This document shows positions 1 through 8,521 of a stretch of 64,000 bases of DNA, piece by piece. A program made the position numbers and the translations under genes. The notes below the pieces were generated by a model. The model made no database searches, was not told where the DNA came from, and saw nothing but the letters and a program-made list of their open reading frames with translations. Within the stretch, counting starts at the first letter, position 1, and each line of letters starts with the position of its first letter. Source of the stretch: Psychrobacter ciconiae (GTDB lineage Bacteria; Pseudomonadota; Gammaproteobacteria; Pseudomonadales; Moraxellaceae); the NCBI RefSeq assembly GCF_904846055.1, contig NZ_CAJGYV010000001.1:2294001-2358000 (forward strand), read 5' to 3'.

Positions 1-169
1 TACAATATGCAATTGGCAACCTTCGTTACGATTTGGTAGTTTCTCTGCCATTTTTTAGCATTTTCGGTGATAATAAGAAAAAACTTACTATCTTAGCTAA
101 GATTAAAAACGCATTTTTTGATTTTATTCAAAATCGACCATTTAAAAAACAACGATTTAAGGAATACTT
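1..169. other. Upstream region of pepN, no gene seen
   Basis: This AT-rich stretch precedes pepN. A perfect 14-base palindrome, ATCTTAGCTAAGAT, lies at 90-103, about 65 bases before the pepN start. It could be an operator or simply chance in AT-rich DNA. An open frame beginning at 33 runs into pepN in another frame and looks spurious. I see no convincing -35/-10 pair. Confidence 0.4.
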
Positions 170-2809
170 ATGTCCATTGCCGAAACTGATGCGCCTATTG
201 TCAACGTTGAAATGCCAGATGTGCCGCCGCACGCGCCAACACCAATCAACCAAAAGATTTATTTAAAAGACTATCAGCCGCCAAGCTTTACGGTGGAAAC
301 AGTGGATTTGGACATTAAATTGTTCGAGGCGTTTGCAACGGTTGCAAGCACGCTTAAGATGACGCGCGCGCACCAAGGCGATTTGGTGTTGCTTGGCGAA
401 GCGCTTGAGCTGCAAAGCATTACGATGAACGGTAAAGAGTTATCTGAAGCCGATTACCAATTGTCCGCCGGAAAGCTGGTTATTAGCGATGCGCCCGATA
501 CCGTTCAGCTTGATATTTCGGTCAAAATCGTCCCGCAAACCAATACTGAGCTTGAAGGGCTTTATATCGCCGGCAGTGGTGATGAGACGATGTTTGTCAC
601 CCAGTGCGAGCCGGAAGGGTTTCGCAAGATTACCTATTATCCTGACCGTCCGGACGTTTTGGCAGTGTTTACCACGCGCCTTGAAGCCGATAAGCGCTTT
701 AAGACCTTGCTTGGTAATGGCAACTTGATTGAGGCAGGCGTGGTTGAAGGCGATAGCAATCGCCATTTTGCCATTTGGCATGACCCGACTAAAAAGCCCA
801 GCTATTTATTTGCTTGCGTGATTGCAGATTTGGACGTCTTGACCGACAGCTTTACCACCAGTGAAGGTCGTAAGGTCACGCTTGAATTATTTGCCAAAGC
901 TTCCGACATTGATAAATGCCATGTTGGCATGCAAGCACTAAAAGACGCCATGCTTTGGGATGAGGTCAATTACGGTCGTGCTTATGATTTAGACCGCTAT
1001 ATGATTGTGGCGGTGAGCCAATTTAACATGGGGGCGATGGAAAATAAGGGGCTCAATATCTTTAATACCGCTTGCGTGCTCTCAAGCCCTGAAACAACGA
1101 CCGACAGCCGAAGCTTTAATGTCAAAGCGGTGATCGCGCATGAGTATTTTCACAACTGGACGGGCAACCGCATCACCTGCCGCGACTGGTTTCAGCTGTG
1201 TTTAAAAGAAGGCTTTACCGTATTTCGCGACCAGTCGTTTTCTGCTGACCAACAATCAAGCGCCGTTCAGCGTATTGATGACGTGGCAATGCTGCGAGCG
1301 CATCAATTTAGCGAGGACGCAGGACCGCTTGCGCATCCGGTTCGCCCCGAAAGCTTTGTTGAAATCAACAACTTTTATACCACCACCATCTATGAAAAAG
1401 GCGCTGAAATCGTGCGAATGATTGCCAATACCCTTGGCAAAGACGATTTCCGCGCAGGGACGGATGAGTATTTTCGCCGCTACGATGGTCAAGCGGTGAC
1501 GGTTGAGGATTTTTTATCGGCGCTAAGTATTAACAATCCGAAAATTGAGCAGTTTATCGATTGGTATCGTCAGCCCGGAACGCCCGTGGTTTCAGGTCAG
1601 CAAAGCTTTGATGAAAACAGTAGAACGCTGATGATTACCTTAAGCCAAAACACGCGCCACGTTTCAGGGTTTGATGCGCCAAAGCCGCTGCCAATTCCCG
1701 TTGCCACCGCGCTTTTTGATAAGGTTACGGGCGAAATCATCGCTGAGCAGATGCTATTGTTAGAAGATTCAAGCCAAACGTTCACTTTTGACAACATCGA
1801 TAGCGCGCCGATTGTGTCGTTGCTTCGAGACTTTAGCGCGCCGGTTATTTTGGATTTTGATTATCAAGATGATGATTTGGCGTTTTTGTTGACTTATGAA
1901 ACCAACGGCTTTAACCGCTGGCAAGTCACCCAAATGCTGGTCAATCGGATTTTATTGCAAAATCATGACCCAAGTGTTTATTTAACCGCGCTTGAAGATA
2001 CCATTCCAAAGCTTGCGGCGGTGGATGCTATGCTGACAGCAAGGCTTTTGGACATTCCCTCCGCGCAAGAGCTTGCCGCTGCCATCACCCAAGATTATGA
2101 CCCAACAGCGGTCAAGCAGCTTCGTGATGGGCTTTATCAGCAAGTTGCCGATACGCTCAAGCCGTATTTGAGCAAGCTTTATCAAGAGTTACCGATTACT
2201 GAGTATTCGGACAGCTCTGAAGCCATGGGCGCTCGGGCGCTGCGAAATGCGGTTCTTGATTTAGCATTGCAAGCTGATATTAAAGAAGCCAGCGACTGGG
2301 CAAAACAGCAGTTTGAAGCTGCAAGCTGCATGACTGAACGTTTTGGCGCGCTCAAAGCCATGGTCAATCATCAAGTTGATGGCGCAAGTGATTATTTAAG
2401 CGATTTTTATCAGCGCTTTGCTGATGATGCCTTGGTTATTGATTTGTGGTTTAGCGTTCAAGCGGCAAGTGATTTTGCGACCATCGAAGATATTGAGCGT
2501 TTGCTTTCGCACGCGGATTTTGATTGGGGAACGCCAAACCGAATCCGAGCGGTTATCGGCGCAATGACAGGTCAGCCTACGATGTTATGGTCAGAAAAAG
2601 GCTTGGAGATTTACACTAGCGTTATCAAGCGACTAGATGAAAGTAATCCAGTACTGGCAGCAAGACTGCTTCAAGTGCTGGCGCGCTGGAACACGTTAAA
2701 GGCGGATTATCAACAAATTGCCAAGTCTCAGCTTGAGGCGCTACAATCAAAAGTGAGGTCAAAAAACGTGATTGAAAGTTTGGAGGCGGTGCTGTCGGCA
2801 AACGATTAA
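170..2809 (+). CDS. pepN: Aminopeptidase N (M1 family)
   Basis: This is a zinc metallo-aminopeptidase that removes N-terminal residues from peptides in the cytoplasm during peptide turnover. The 879-residue product matches the usual length of bacterial PepN. The substrate-binding GAMEN motif is at residues 288-292. The zinc motif HEYFH is at 324-328, with the third ligand E347 in LKEGFT, giving HExxH-18-E. The C-terminal half is the helical domain typical of the family. The ATG at 170 follows TTAAGGAA, a reasonable ribosome binding site. The gene appears monocistronic and ends at the terminator at 2831. Confidence 0.97.
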   Translation: MSIAETDAPIVNVEMPDVPPHAPTPINQKIYLKDYQPPSFTVETVDLDIKLFEAFATVASTLKMTRAHQGDLVLLGEALELQSITMNGKELSEADYQLSAGKLVISDAPDTVQLDISVKIVPQTNTELEGLYIAGSGDETMFVTQCEPEGFRKITYYPDRPDVLAVFTTRLEADKRFKTLLGNGNLIEAGVVEGDSNRHFAIWHDPTKKPSYLFACVIADLDVLTDSFTTSEGRKVTLELFAKASDIDKCHVGMQALKDAMLWDEVNYGRAYDLDRYMIVAVSQFNMGAMENKGLNIFNTACVLSSPETTTDSRSFNVKAVIAHEYFHNWTGNRITCRDWFQLCLKEGFTVFRDQSFSADQQSSAVQRIDDVAMLRAHQFSEDAGPLAHPVRPESFVEINNFYTTTIYEKGAEIVRMIANTLGKDDFRAGTDEYFRRYDGQAVTVEDFLSALSINNPKIEQFIDWYRQPGTPVVSGQQSFDENSRTLMITLSQNTRHVSGFDAPKPLPIPVATALFDKVTGEIIAEQMLLLEDSSQTFTFDNIDSAPIVSLLRDFSAPVILDFDYQDDDLAFLLTYETNGFNRWQVTQMLVNRILLQNHDPSVYLTALEDTIPKLAAVDAMLTARLLDIPSAQELAAAITQDYDPTAVKQLRDGLYQQVADTLKPYLSKLYQELPITEYSDSSEAMGARALRNAVLDLALQADIKEASDWAKQQFEAASCMTERFGALKAMVNHQVDGASDYLSDFYQRFADDALVIDLWFSVQAASDFATIEDIERLLSHADFDWGTPNRIRAVIGAMTGQPTMLWSEKGLEIYTSVIKRLDESNPVLAARLLQVLARWNTLKADYQQIAKSQLEALQSKVRSKNVIESLEAVLSAND

Positions 2810-2830
2810 AGGTTAACGTTTATCACCATC

Positions 2831-2866
2831 AAAAAAGCCCGTCTTACTTAAGAGGGGCTTTTTTTT
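2831..2866. terminator. Intrinsic terminator after pepN, probably bidirectional
   Basis: The arms AAAAAAGCCC and GGGGCTTTTTTTT enclose a loop rich in TTACTTA. There is an A-run on one side and a T-run on the other. It lies between the convergent genes pepN and the DAHP synthase and could serve both. Confidence 0.85.
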
Positions 2867-2902
2867 AAATTCTCAATAAACCAAGGCTATCAAAGGCAGC
2901 TA

Positions 2903-3985
2903 TTAGCGGTTTGGCAACACGTCTTTTATCATGTCGCGAAGGTTGTGAAGTGCCTCAACGGTACTTTCCCAATCCAAGCAGCCATCGGTAATCGATTTGC
3001 CATATTCAAGGGTAGACAAATCCGCCGTTAAGTCTTGACGACCGCCTTTTAAGTGGCTTTCAATCATCATGCCGATGATGGATTTGTTACCATTTTGGAT
3101 TTGCTCGGCGACGTTTTGAATGACCATCGGCTGCAAATACGGGTCTTTGCCTGAGTTGGCATGGCTTGAGTCGATCATAATTTTGGTGCTGGTTTTGCCT
3201 TTTTCAAGCTCATTTTCCGCAGCCGCTACTGCCGTTTCATCGTAGTTAGGCTTACCATTGCCGCCGCGAAGGACAACGTGGGCATAAGGGTTGCCTTTAG
3301 ACTTGATGATGGAGACTTGACCGTCGGCAGACAGTCCCAAAAAGCTATGACCGGCTTTGACCGCTTGCATGGCGTTAACCGCAACGGTCATGCCGCCGTC
3401 CGTACCATTTTTAAAGCCCACAGGGCACGACAGCCCAGAGCTCATTTCGCGGTGGGTTTGGCTTTCGGTGGTGCGAGCGCCAATGGCCGACCAGCTGATT
3501 AAATCTTGAATGTACTGCGGCGTATTAGGGTCGAGCGCTTCGGTGGCGCAGGGTAGCCCTTTTTCGTTCAAATCCAACAGTAATTTGCGAGCAAGGCGCA
3601 GACCTTTTTCAATGTCAAAGCTGTCATTCATGTCAGGGTCGTTGATTAAGCCTTTCCAGCCAACGGTCGTTCGTGGTTTTTCAAAATAAACGCGCATGAC
3701 CACAAAAATGGTATCTTCAATCTCTTTTGCCAAAACCGCCAAGCGGTCGGCGTACTCGTGAGCGGCTTTAATATCGTGGATTGAGCAAGGTCCAATCACT
3801 ACAAATAGGCGCTTGTCTTTGCCATCTAAAATGTTTTGAATGGTTTGGCGACCATTGAGCACGGTGTCATAAGCCGCTTTTGATAACGGCAGCTCCGCTT
3901 TAAGCGCAGCGGGGGTAATTAGGGGGATGAATTGTTCAATGTTCACGTCATCAATTTCTGCATGGTGCGTCGCTGGTGTAGTCAT
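2903..3985 (-). CDS. aroG: 3-deoxy-7-phosphoheptulonate (DAHP) synthase, class I
   Basis: The enzyme condenses phosphoenolpyruvate with erythrose 4-phosphate, the first step of the shikimate pathway. The 360-residue product is typical of the AroF/G/H family. Family motifs include GPCSIHD at residues 65-71 and ARTTESQTHREMSSGL with GFKNGTDG in the middle. The open frame extends upstream to 4150, but the ATG at 3985 fits family length, and a sigma70-like promoter at 4022-4050 lies inside the longer version. Which aromatic amino acid inhibits it (AroF, AroG or AroH type) cannot be read from sequence by eye, so the symbol is provisional. Confidence 0.93.
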   Translation of the reverse strand: MTTPATHHAEIDDVNIEQFIPLITPAALKAELPLSKAAYDTVLNGRQTIQNILDGKDKRLFVVIGPCSIHDIKAAHEYADRLAVLAKEIEDTIFVVMRVYFEKPRTTVGWKGLINDPDMNDSFDIEKGLRLARKLLLDLNEKGLPCATEALDPNTPQYIQDLISWSAIGARTTESQTHREMSSGLSCPVGFKNGTDGGMTVAVNAMQAVKAGHSFLGLSADGQVSIIKSKGNPYAHVVLRGGNGKPNYDETAVAAAENELEKGKTSTKIMIDSSHANSGKDPYLQPMVIQNVAEQIQNGNKSIIGMMIESHLKGGRQDLTADLSTLEYGKSITDGCLDWESTVEALHNLRDMIKDVLPNR

Positions 3986-4021
3986 GATTATCAATCGTCT
4001 AGCTAAGTTATAGGAACAATC

Positions 4022-4050
4022 ATTATGCGGCGAATTACGGCGCTTGACAA
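4022..4050 (-). promoter_or_regulatory. Sigma70-type promoter for the DAHP synthase gene
   Basis: On the minus strand there is TTGTCA (4045-4050), a 17-base spacer, and CATAAT (4022-4027). The predicted start of transcription is about 30 bases before the ATG at 3985. It supports the shorter protein start. Confidence 0.6.
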
Positions 4051-4102
4051 GGGTACAGGTTAGGATAATTGACTGATAACTGGAATGCAGCTTGCAATAA
4101 TT

Positions 4103-4111
4103 TGTTATACT
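4103..4111 (+). promoter_or_regulatory. Extended -10 promoter candidate for lpxB-rnhB
   Basis: The sequence TGTTATACT fits the extended -10 pattern TGnTATAnT, roughly 110 bases before the lpxB ATG. No good -35 element is visible at the expected distance, so this is a candidate only. Confidence 0.4.
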
Positions 4112-4219
4112 TATCTCCCGATTTGTCAGCTTATCCCAAAATTGAGCCAAAAAAAGGCAAGGCTTAAGCTGACCTTAAAACAATAATTTGATAACTGCGG
4201 TTAAAATTGAGATGGTGCA

Positions 4220-5488
4220 ATGACGCAAGCGCTAGATAACGCAAGCTTAATAAACAAGGCTACAAAGCCGCCAAATTTTGCGCCGTTGGTGATAGGCATT
4301 GTGGCAGGGGAGGTGTCAGGCGACAGCTTAGGCGCGGATTTTATGGCGCAAATGAACAACCTTTGCGGCGATATCATTTGGGTGGGCGTTGGCGGCGCAA
4401 AAATGCAAGCTCAAGGATTAAATAGCTTATTTCCGTTATCAAGGCTTGCAGTGATGGGTTTGGTCGAAATTGCCGGTCAATTAAACGACTTATTCAAAGC
4501 GCGCCGCGAGCTGTTAGCCGCGTTTGAGACGGCAAAGATTGACTGGTTTGTAGGCATTGATGCCCCTGATTTTAATTTGCGCGTTGCCAAAAAATTAAAA
4601 CCCAAAGGCGTATTTTGTGTTCAATACGTTAGCCCCTCGATTTGGGCGTGGCGTGAGTCGCGGATTCATGGCATCAAAGCGGCAACCGACTTGGTGCTGT
4701 GTTTGTTTCCCTTTGAGCTTGACGTCTATGAGCGTCATCACCATCCGGCGGTTTGTGTTGGTCATCCGCTTTTGCACACGATTGACCCAAAGCTGTTACA
4801 ACTGCCAAAAGTTGAGCTGCAATCACAGATTTTTTGGCAACGTGGGGATAAAAACCAGTCGCTCGCGGTGCAGTTTGCCGATTTAGAAACTCTAATTTGC
4901 GTGATGCCAGGGTCGCGGCGCGGGGAGATTGCCGCGATTTTGCCGTTAATGCTGGCAGGAATTGTGAAGCTGATGGACGCGCACCCTCAGTTAAAATTTG
5001 TGATTCCGGCGGTGGATAAGAGCCATCAAGAGCTGATTGAACGACAAATTCAAGAGCAAGCGCCGCAGTTGCAAGCTTTCATTGCCGTGATTTTTGATGA
5101 CCAAATGCCGAATTTAAGCCAACAAGTGATGGCGGCAAGTGATATCGTGCTGTTAGCGTCCGGAACGGCAACGCTTGAGGCGATGCTGCTTGAGCGCCCA
5201 ATGGTGGTGGTTTATCGGCTAAATGCCTTGACTTATCAGCTTGCTAAACGCTTGATAAAAGTCCCGTTTGTTGCGCTGCCCAACATTTTGGCAGGGCAGT
5301 TTATCGTCACCGAACTCATTCAAGAGCAAGCAAGCCCGACGGCGATTTGCCAAGAAATCAGCAAATTATTGCCGCAAGCTAACTATAAAAAGCAACAGCA
5401 AAAGCTGCAAGCAACCAATCGTAACCTTGCCGAACAAAGCAGCCAAAGCCCCGCCACCAGCGTAATTGACGCTTGGTTTTATCGTTAA
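4220..5488 (+). CDS. lpxB: Lipid-A-disaccharide synthase
   Basis: This glycosyltransferase (GT19) joins UDP-2,3-diacylglucosamine and lipid X to form the lipid A disaccharide at the inner membrane. GEVSGDSLGA is at residues 30-39, PGSRRGE at 230-236, and a SGTATLEAML donor-site segment follows near 315. The product is 422 residues, longer than the ~380 of E. coli LpxB; the excess is at the N-terminus and in a Gln-rich C-terminus. It is followed after 16 bases by rnhB, as in the common lpxB-rnhB arrangement, so the two are probably cotranscribed. Confidence 0.96.
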   Translation: MTQALDNASLINKATKPPNFAPLVIGIVAGEVSGDSLGADFMAQMNNLCGDIIWVGVGGAKMQAQGLNSLFPLSRLAVMGLVEIAGQLNDLFKARRELLAAFETAKIDWFVGIDAPDFNLRVAKKLKPKGVFCVQYVSPSIWAWRESRIHGIKAATDLVLCLFPFELDVYERHHHPAVCVGHPLLHTIDPKLLQLPKVELQSQIFWQRGDKNQSLAVQFADLETLICVMPGSRRGEIAAILPLMLAGIVKLMDAHPQLKFVIPAVDKSHQELIERQIQEQAPQLQAFIAVIFDDQMPNLSQQVMAASDIVLLASGTATLEAMLLERPMVVVYRLNALTYQLAKRLIKVPFVALPNILAGQFIVTELIQEQASPTAICQEISKLLPQANYKKQQQKLQATNRNLAEQSSQSPATSVIDAWFYR

Positions 5489-5504
5489 TTCGTAAGAACA
5501 TTTT

Positions 5505-6302
5505 ATGACAGCTATTATCACTATTCAGCAGCACTATGATCAACTTGATATTAAAGGTTGCCACACAATTTTAGCCGAGCCTATCAAAGTCGCCGGAACC
5601 ATAAATTTGGCAAAGCTTGCAGCGCAGCCAGACGCTTGGCAAGTTGGCATTGATGAAGCCGGTCGCGGTCCCTTACTTGGAAGCGTGACGGTGGCAGCGG
5701 CAATATTGCCGGCTGATTGGTCGGGGCTCATTGAAGATGCGCCGCTAAAAAACACGCCACTTTCAGCCCTTACCGATTCCAAAAAACTCAGCGAAAAAAA
5801 GCGTGACCTGCTGTATCCGCAGATTCAAGCTGAAGCGGTAGGATTTGTTATTGCGGATATTCCGGCAGCAGTCATTGACCAGCTCAACATTTTGCAAGCC
5901 ACCATGACCGGAATGGCGCTGGTGGTCGAGACGTTGATGACGACATTGCTCAGTCAAAATACCGAAGTGCTTAATATTCAAGCGCTATTTGATGGTAACC
6001 GTTGCCCTGACTTGAATGAAAACCTGTTAAACCACCCGCGTTTAACGATTGATTCTCAAGCTTGGGTGAAAGGCGATGCTCGCCATACGAGTATGGCGGC
6101 GGCAAGCGTTTTAGCAAAGGTCTATCGTGACCAAACCATGATTGAGCTTGCCAAAAGACACCCAAACTACCTCATCGAAAGCCACAAAGGCTATCCGACC
6201 AAAGCGCACCTACAAGCCATTGAGAAATTTGGCGTGCTGCCCGAGCATCGGCGCAGTTATCGCCCAGTTCGCTTAGCCCTTGAGCGTGATTTGGTAAATT
6301 GA
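5505..6302 (+). CDS. rnhB: Ribonuclease HII
   Basis: The enzyme cleaves RNA in RNA-DNA hybrids and nicks at single ribonucleotides in DNA. GIDEAGRGPLLG is at residues 48-59, with catalytic D50 and E51. TDSKKLSEKKR and the FDGNR segment follow, as in bacterial RNase HII. The 265-residue product is longer than the usual ~200, mainly because of about 45 residues before the GIDEAG motif. A later start is possible, but there is no obvious better ribosome site. The gene sits 16 bases after lpxB and is convergent with the DUF924 gene. Confidence 0.95.
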   Translation: MTAIITIQQHYDQLDIKGCHTILAEPIKVAGTINLAKLAAQPDAWQVGIDEAGRGPLLGSVTVAAAILPADWSGLIEDAPLKNTPLSALTDSKKLSEKKRDLLYPQIQAEAVGFVIADIPAAVIDQLNILQATMTGMALVVETLMTTLLSQNTEVLNIQALFDGNRCPDLNENLLNHPRLTIDSQAWVKGDARHTSMAAASVLAKVYRDQTMIELAKRHPNYLIESHKGYPTKAHLQAIEKFGVLPEHRRSYRPVRLALERDLVN

Positions 6303-6325
6303 AAATAAACCTGACAGATTTTTTG

Positions 6326-6967
6326 CTAAAAGGACGAGTTTGGCTGCTGTAAAAACTCAATTTCAGCGGCACTTGACTTGCGACCTAATGCCGTATTTCG
6401 GTGCGGATAGCGCCCAAATTGCTTTAAAATTGCGGCATGACGATGTTCAAAATCAAGCGTTTCAGGGTCATTTAATGCCTCAAAAAGGTGCAAATAGCGC
6501 TCATGAGTGACCAAGGATTCAGAATGCATCATCGGCATGATCATAAATTTTCGCCACCGCATCGGAAGGTTATCAAAGCCCTTTTGGCAAACGGCCTCTT
6601 GAGCAAGGACGAGCGCCATTGGGTCTTGAGTAAAAGCGCTAGCTTGGCTGCGGTTTAGGTTTCGCGAAAACTGATCCAGAACAATGATTTCTGCCAAACG
6701 ACCAGCAAGATTTAACAACGCGATATCGTTTTTGTTAGCATTAATATCCTCATGCCGCCGCCAATTAGCGCATTCACCAAGGCAAGCTTTTTGCCAAATG
6801 GCGCCAAATTTATCTTGAATTTTATTATCAAAGTCAGCATTTTGCACAAACCAAAGCGACGCGTTGGCTTTATCGAACCAAAACTCTAAAACGGCGCGGG
6901 CATCAGCCTCAAGCTTGGCAAAAATAGGCTGATTTAAACCATAAAAATCATCAAACGCTGTCGTCAT
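6326..6967 (-). CDS. DUF924 family protein
   Basis: The 213-residue product belongs to DUF924, an all-helical TPR-like family of unknown function. The sequence shows the family signatures VLEFWFD near the N-terminus, then IIVLDQFSRNLNR, and a central segment with MPMMHSES. The ATG at 6967 was chosen over a TTG at 6985 that would add six residues. The gene is convergent with rnhB and divergent from nspC, with about 110 bases between the 5' ends. No neighbour suggests a specific role. Confidence 0.85.
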   Translation of the reverse strand: MTTAFDDFYGLNQPIFAKLEADARAVLEFWFDKANASLWFVQNADFDNKIQDKFGAIWQKACLGECANWRRHEDINANKNDIALLNLAGRLAEIIVLDQFSRNLNRSQASAFTQDPMALVLAQEAVCQKGFDNLPMRWRKFMIMPMMHSESLVTHERYLHLFEALNDPETLDFEHRHAAILKQFGRYPHRNTALGRKSSAAEIEFLQQPNSSF

Positions 6968-7077
6968 AGCTATTCTAATTGTCAAGGATTTCGACTACTA
7001 TAGCGCAACTGAGCGCCGCCGTCATTGCTCAATCAGTCGCCCAAACTGTTACTTTTTGCAATCATTGAGAGCCTATT

Positions 7078-8289
7078 ATGACTCAAAAAACCCACTCTAT
7101 CATTGACATTTCTACTGTTCCTACGCCTTATTATTTACTGGATGAAGCACTGATTGTCGAAAATATGAAAATAATCGCCAAGCTTTGCGAGCTGTCCGGC
7201 GCAAAGGCATTGCTTGCGCTTAAATGCTTTGCCACTTGGGGCGTTTTTGAGGCGATGACGCCATATTTGCATGGCACGACTTCATCGTCGTTAAACGAAG
7301 TGCGCTTAGGATTTGAAACCTTTGGCGACAATCACGCTGACAACGCTAATAAAAAAGAAACTCACGCCTATAGCGTGGCTTATAGCGCAGGCGAAATCGA
7401 CGAGGTTTTAACCTACGCCGATAAGATTATTTTTAATTCCATTTCACAACTAAACGCGTTTAAAGACAAAGCGCGCGCCAAAAATATTCCCGTCGGTTTA
7501 CGATTAAACCCAAAAACGAGCAACTCATCTTTTATTATTGCTGACCCTGCAAGACCATTTAGCCGCTTGGGCGAGCATGATAAAGACAAAATTAGCGCGG
7601 TTTTGGATGATATTAGCGGCGTGATGATTCATAACAACTGCGAAAACGACAGCTTTGAGGCGTTCAGCCAAAGCCTTGCTGACATTGAAGCGCGCTTTGG
7701 CGATGTTTTGGCAAGGCTTGATTGGGTCAGCCTTGGCGGCGGAATCCATTTTATTGCCCCTGATTATCCGCTTGAGAAATTGGCTACAAGATTAAAGGAC
7801 TTTAGTGAAAAATTTGGCGTTCAAGTTTACCTTGAACCCGGTGAGGCAAGCATCCACGGTGCCGGAAGCTTGGTGACCACGGTGCTTGATACCATGACTA
7901 ATGAGAAAAATCTCGCGGTCGTTGATGCGTCGATTGAAGCGCATATGCTTGACTTGCTCATTTATCGTGAGTCCGCGCCGATTGCCGCAATTAATGGTGA
8001 AAAAGTTGATATCAATGCGATAAAAAAAGACCACCAAGAAAGCTCAAATAATACCATCATTTATGGTCGCTCATGCCTAGCAGGCGATATTTTTGGTGAA
8101 TATCAGCTTCCTAAAATGCTAAATGTTGGTGATAAGATCGCCTTTGGTAATGCGGCAGGCTATACCATGGTCAAGAAAAACTGGTTCAATGGCGTCAACA
8201 TGCCTGCAATTGTGATTAAACGACTTGATGGCAGCATCGATATTCAGCGCCAGTTTGACTATCAAGATTACAAAGCCAGTTTGTCTTAG
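7078..8289 (+). CDS. nspC: Carboxynorspermidine/carboxyspermidine decarboxylase
   Basis: This PLP-dependent enzyme of the alanine racemase-fold decarboxylase group removes CO2 from carboxyspermidine or carboxynorspermidine to give spermidine or norspermidine. The PLP lysine is K49 in LLALKCFATW. LEPGEA at residues 252-257 belongs to the cofactor-binding barrel. GRSCLAGDIFG near 330-340 carries the Cys and Asp of the second-subunit active site. The length of 403 residues is slightly above the usual ~380. The dehydrogenase of the same pathway lies 232 bases downstream, so together they form an alternative spermidine route that needs no S-adenosylmethionine decarboxylase. Confidence 0.92.
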   Translation: MTQKTHSIIDISTVPTPYYLLDEALIVENMKIIAKLCELSGAKALLALKCFATWGVFEAMTPYLHGTTSSSLNEVRLGFETFGDNHADNANKKETHAYSVAYSAGEIDEVLTYADKIIFNSISQLNAFKDKARAKNIPVGLRLNPKTSNSSFIIADPARPFSRLGEHDKDKISAVLDDISGVMIHNNCENDSFEAFSQSLADIEARFGDVLARLDWVSLGGGIHFIAPDYPLEKLATRLKDFSEKFGVQVYLEPGEASIHGAGSLVTTVLDTMTNEKNLAVVDASIEAHMLDLLIYRESAPIAAINGEKVDINAIKKDHQESSNNTIIYGRSCLAGDIFGEYQLPKMLNVGDKIAFGNAAGYTMVKKNWFNGVNMPAIVIKRLDGSIDIQRQFDYQDYKASLS

Positions 8290-8350
8290 TGAATGAAAAA
8301 TTTTCCAAGTTAATGATTCAGGCGGTGGTGATGATTTTTTGTGAAACCAA

Positions 8351-8379
8351 TTATCAACCGCTGCGCAAACTGCTATAAT
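8351..8379 (+). promoter_or_regulatory. Promoter of the carboxyspermidine dehydrogenase gene
   Basis: TTATCA (8351-8356), a 17-base spacer and TATAAT (8374-8379), with TG one base before the -10, make a strong extended -10 promoter. It gives the second polyamine gene its own transcript, with a leader of roughly 135 bases. Confidence 0.7.
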
Positions 8380-8521
8380 TGCGCCGGTCAGCGAAGCTGT
8401 CGTCACGGGTGCGTGGGTTTTCCTCGGTCTTCCTTTTTAATTCACGCATATTATTCACACGTTTTTGCCCGACTTTTCCCAATTCTGGCGAGCGGCAAAG
8501 ACACAAAGGAGGATTGTTGCT

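Noticed and set aside
33..266. Open frame of 77 codons overlapping the start of pepN
   Set aside because: It has no ribosome site, no family resemblance, and overlaps the well-supported pepN start in another frame.
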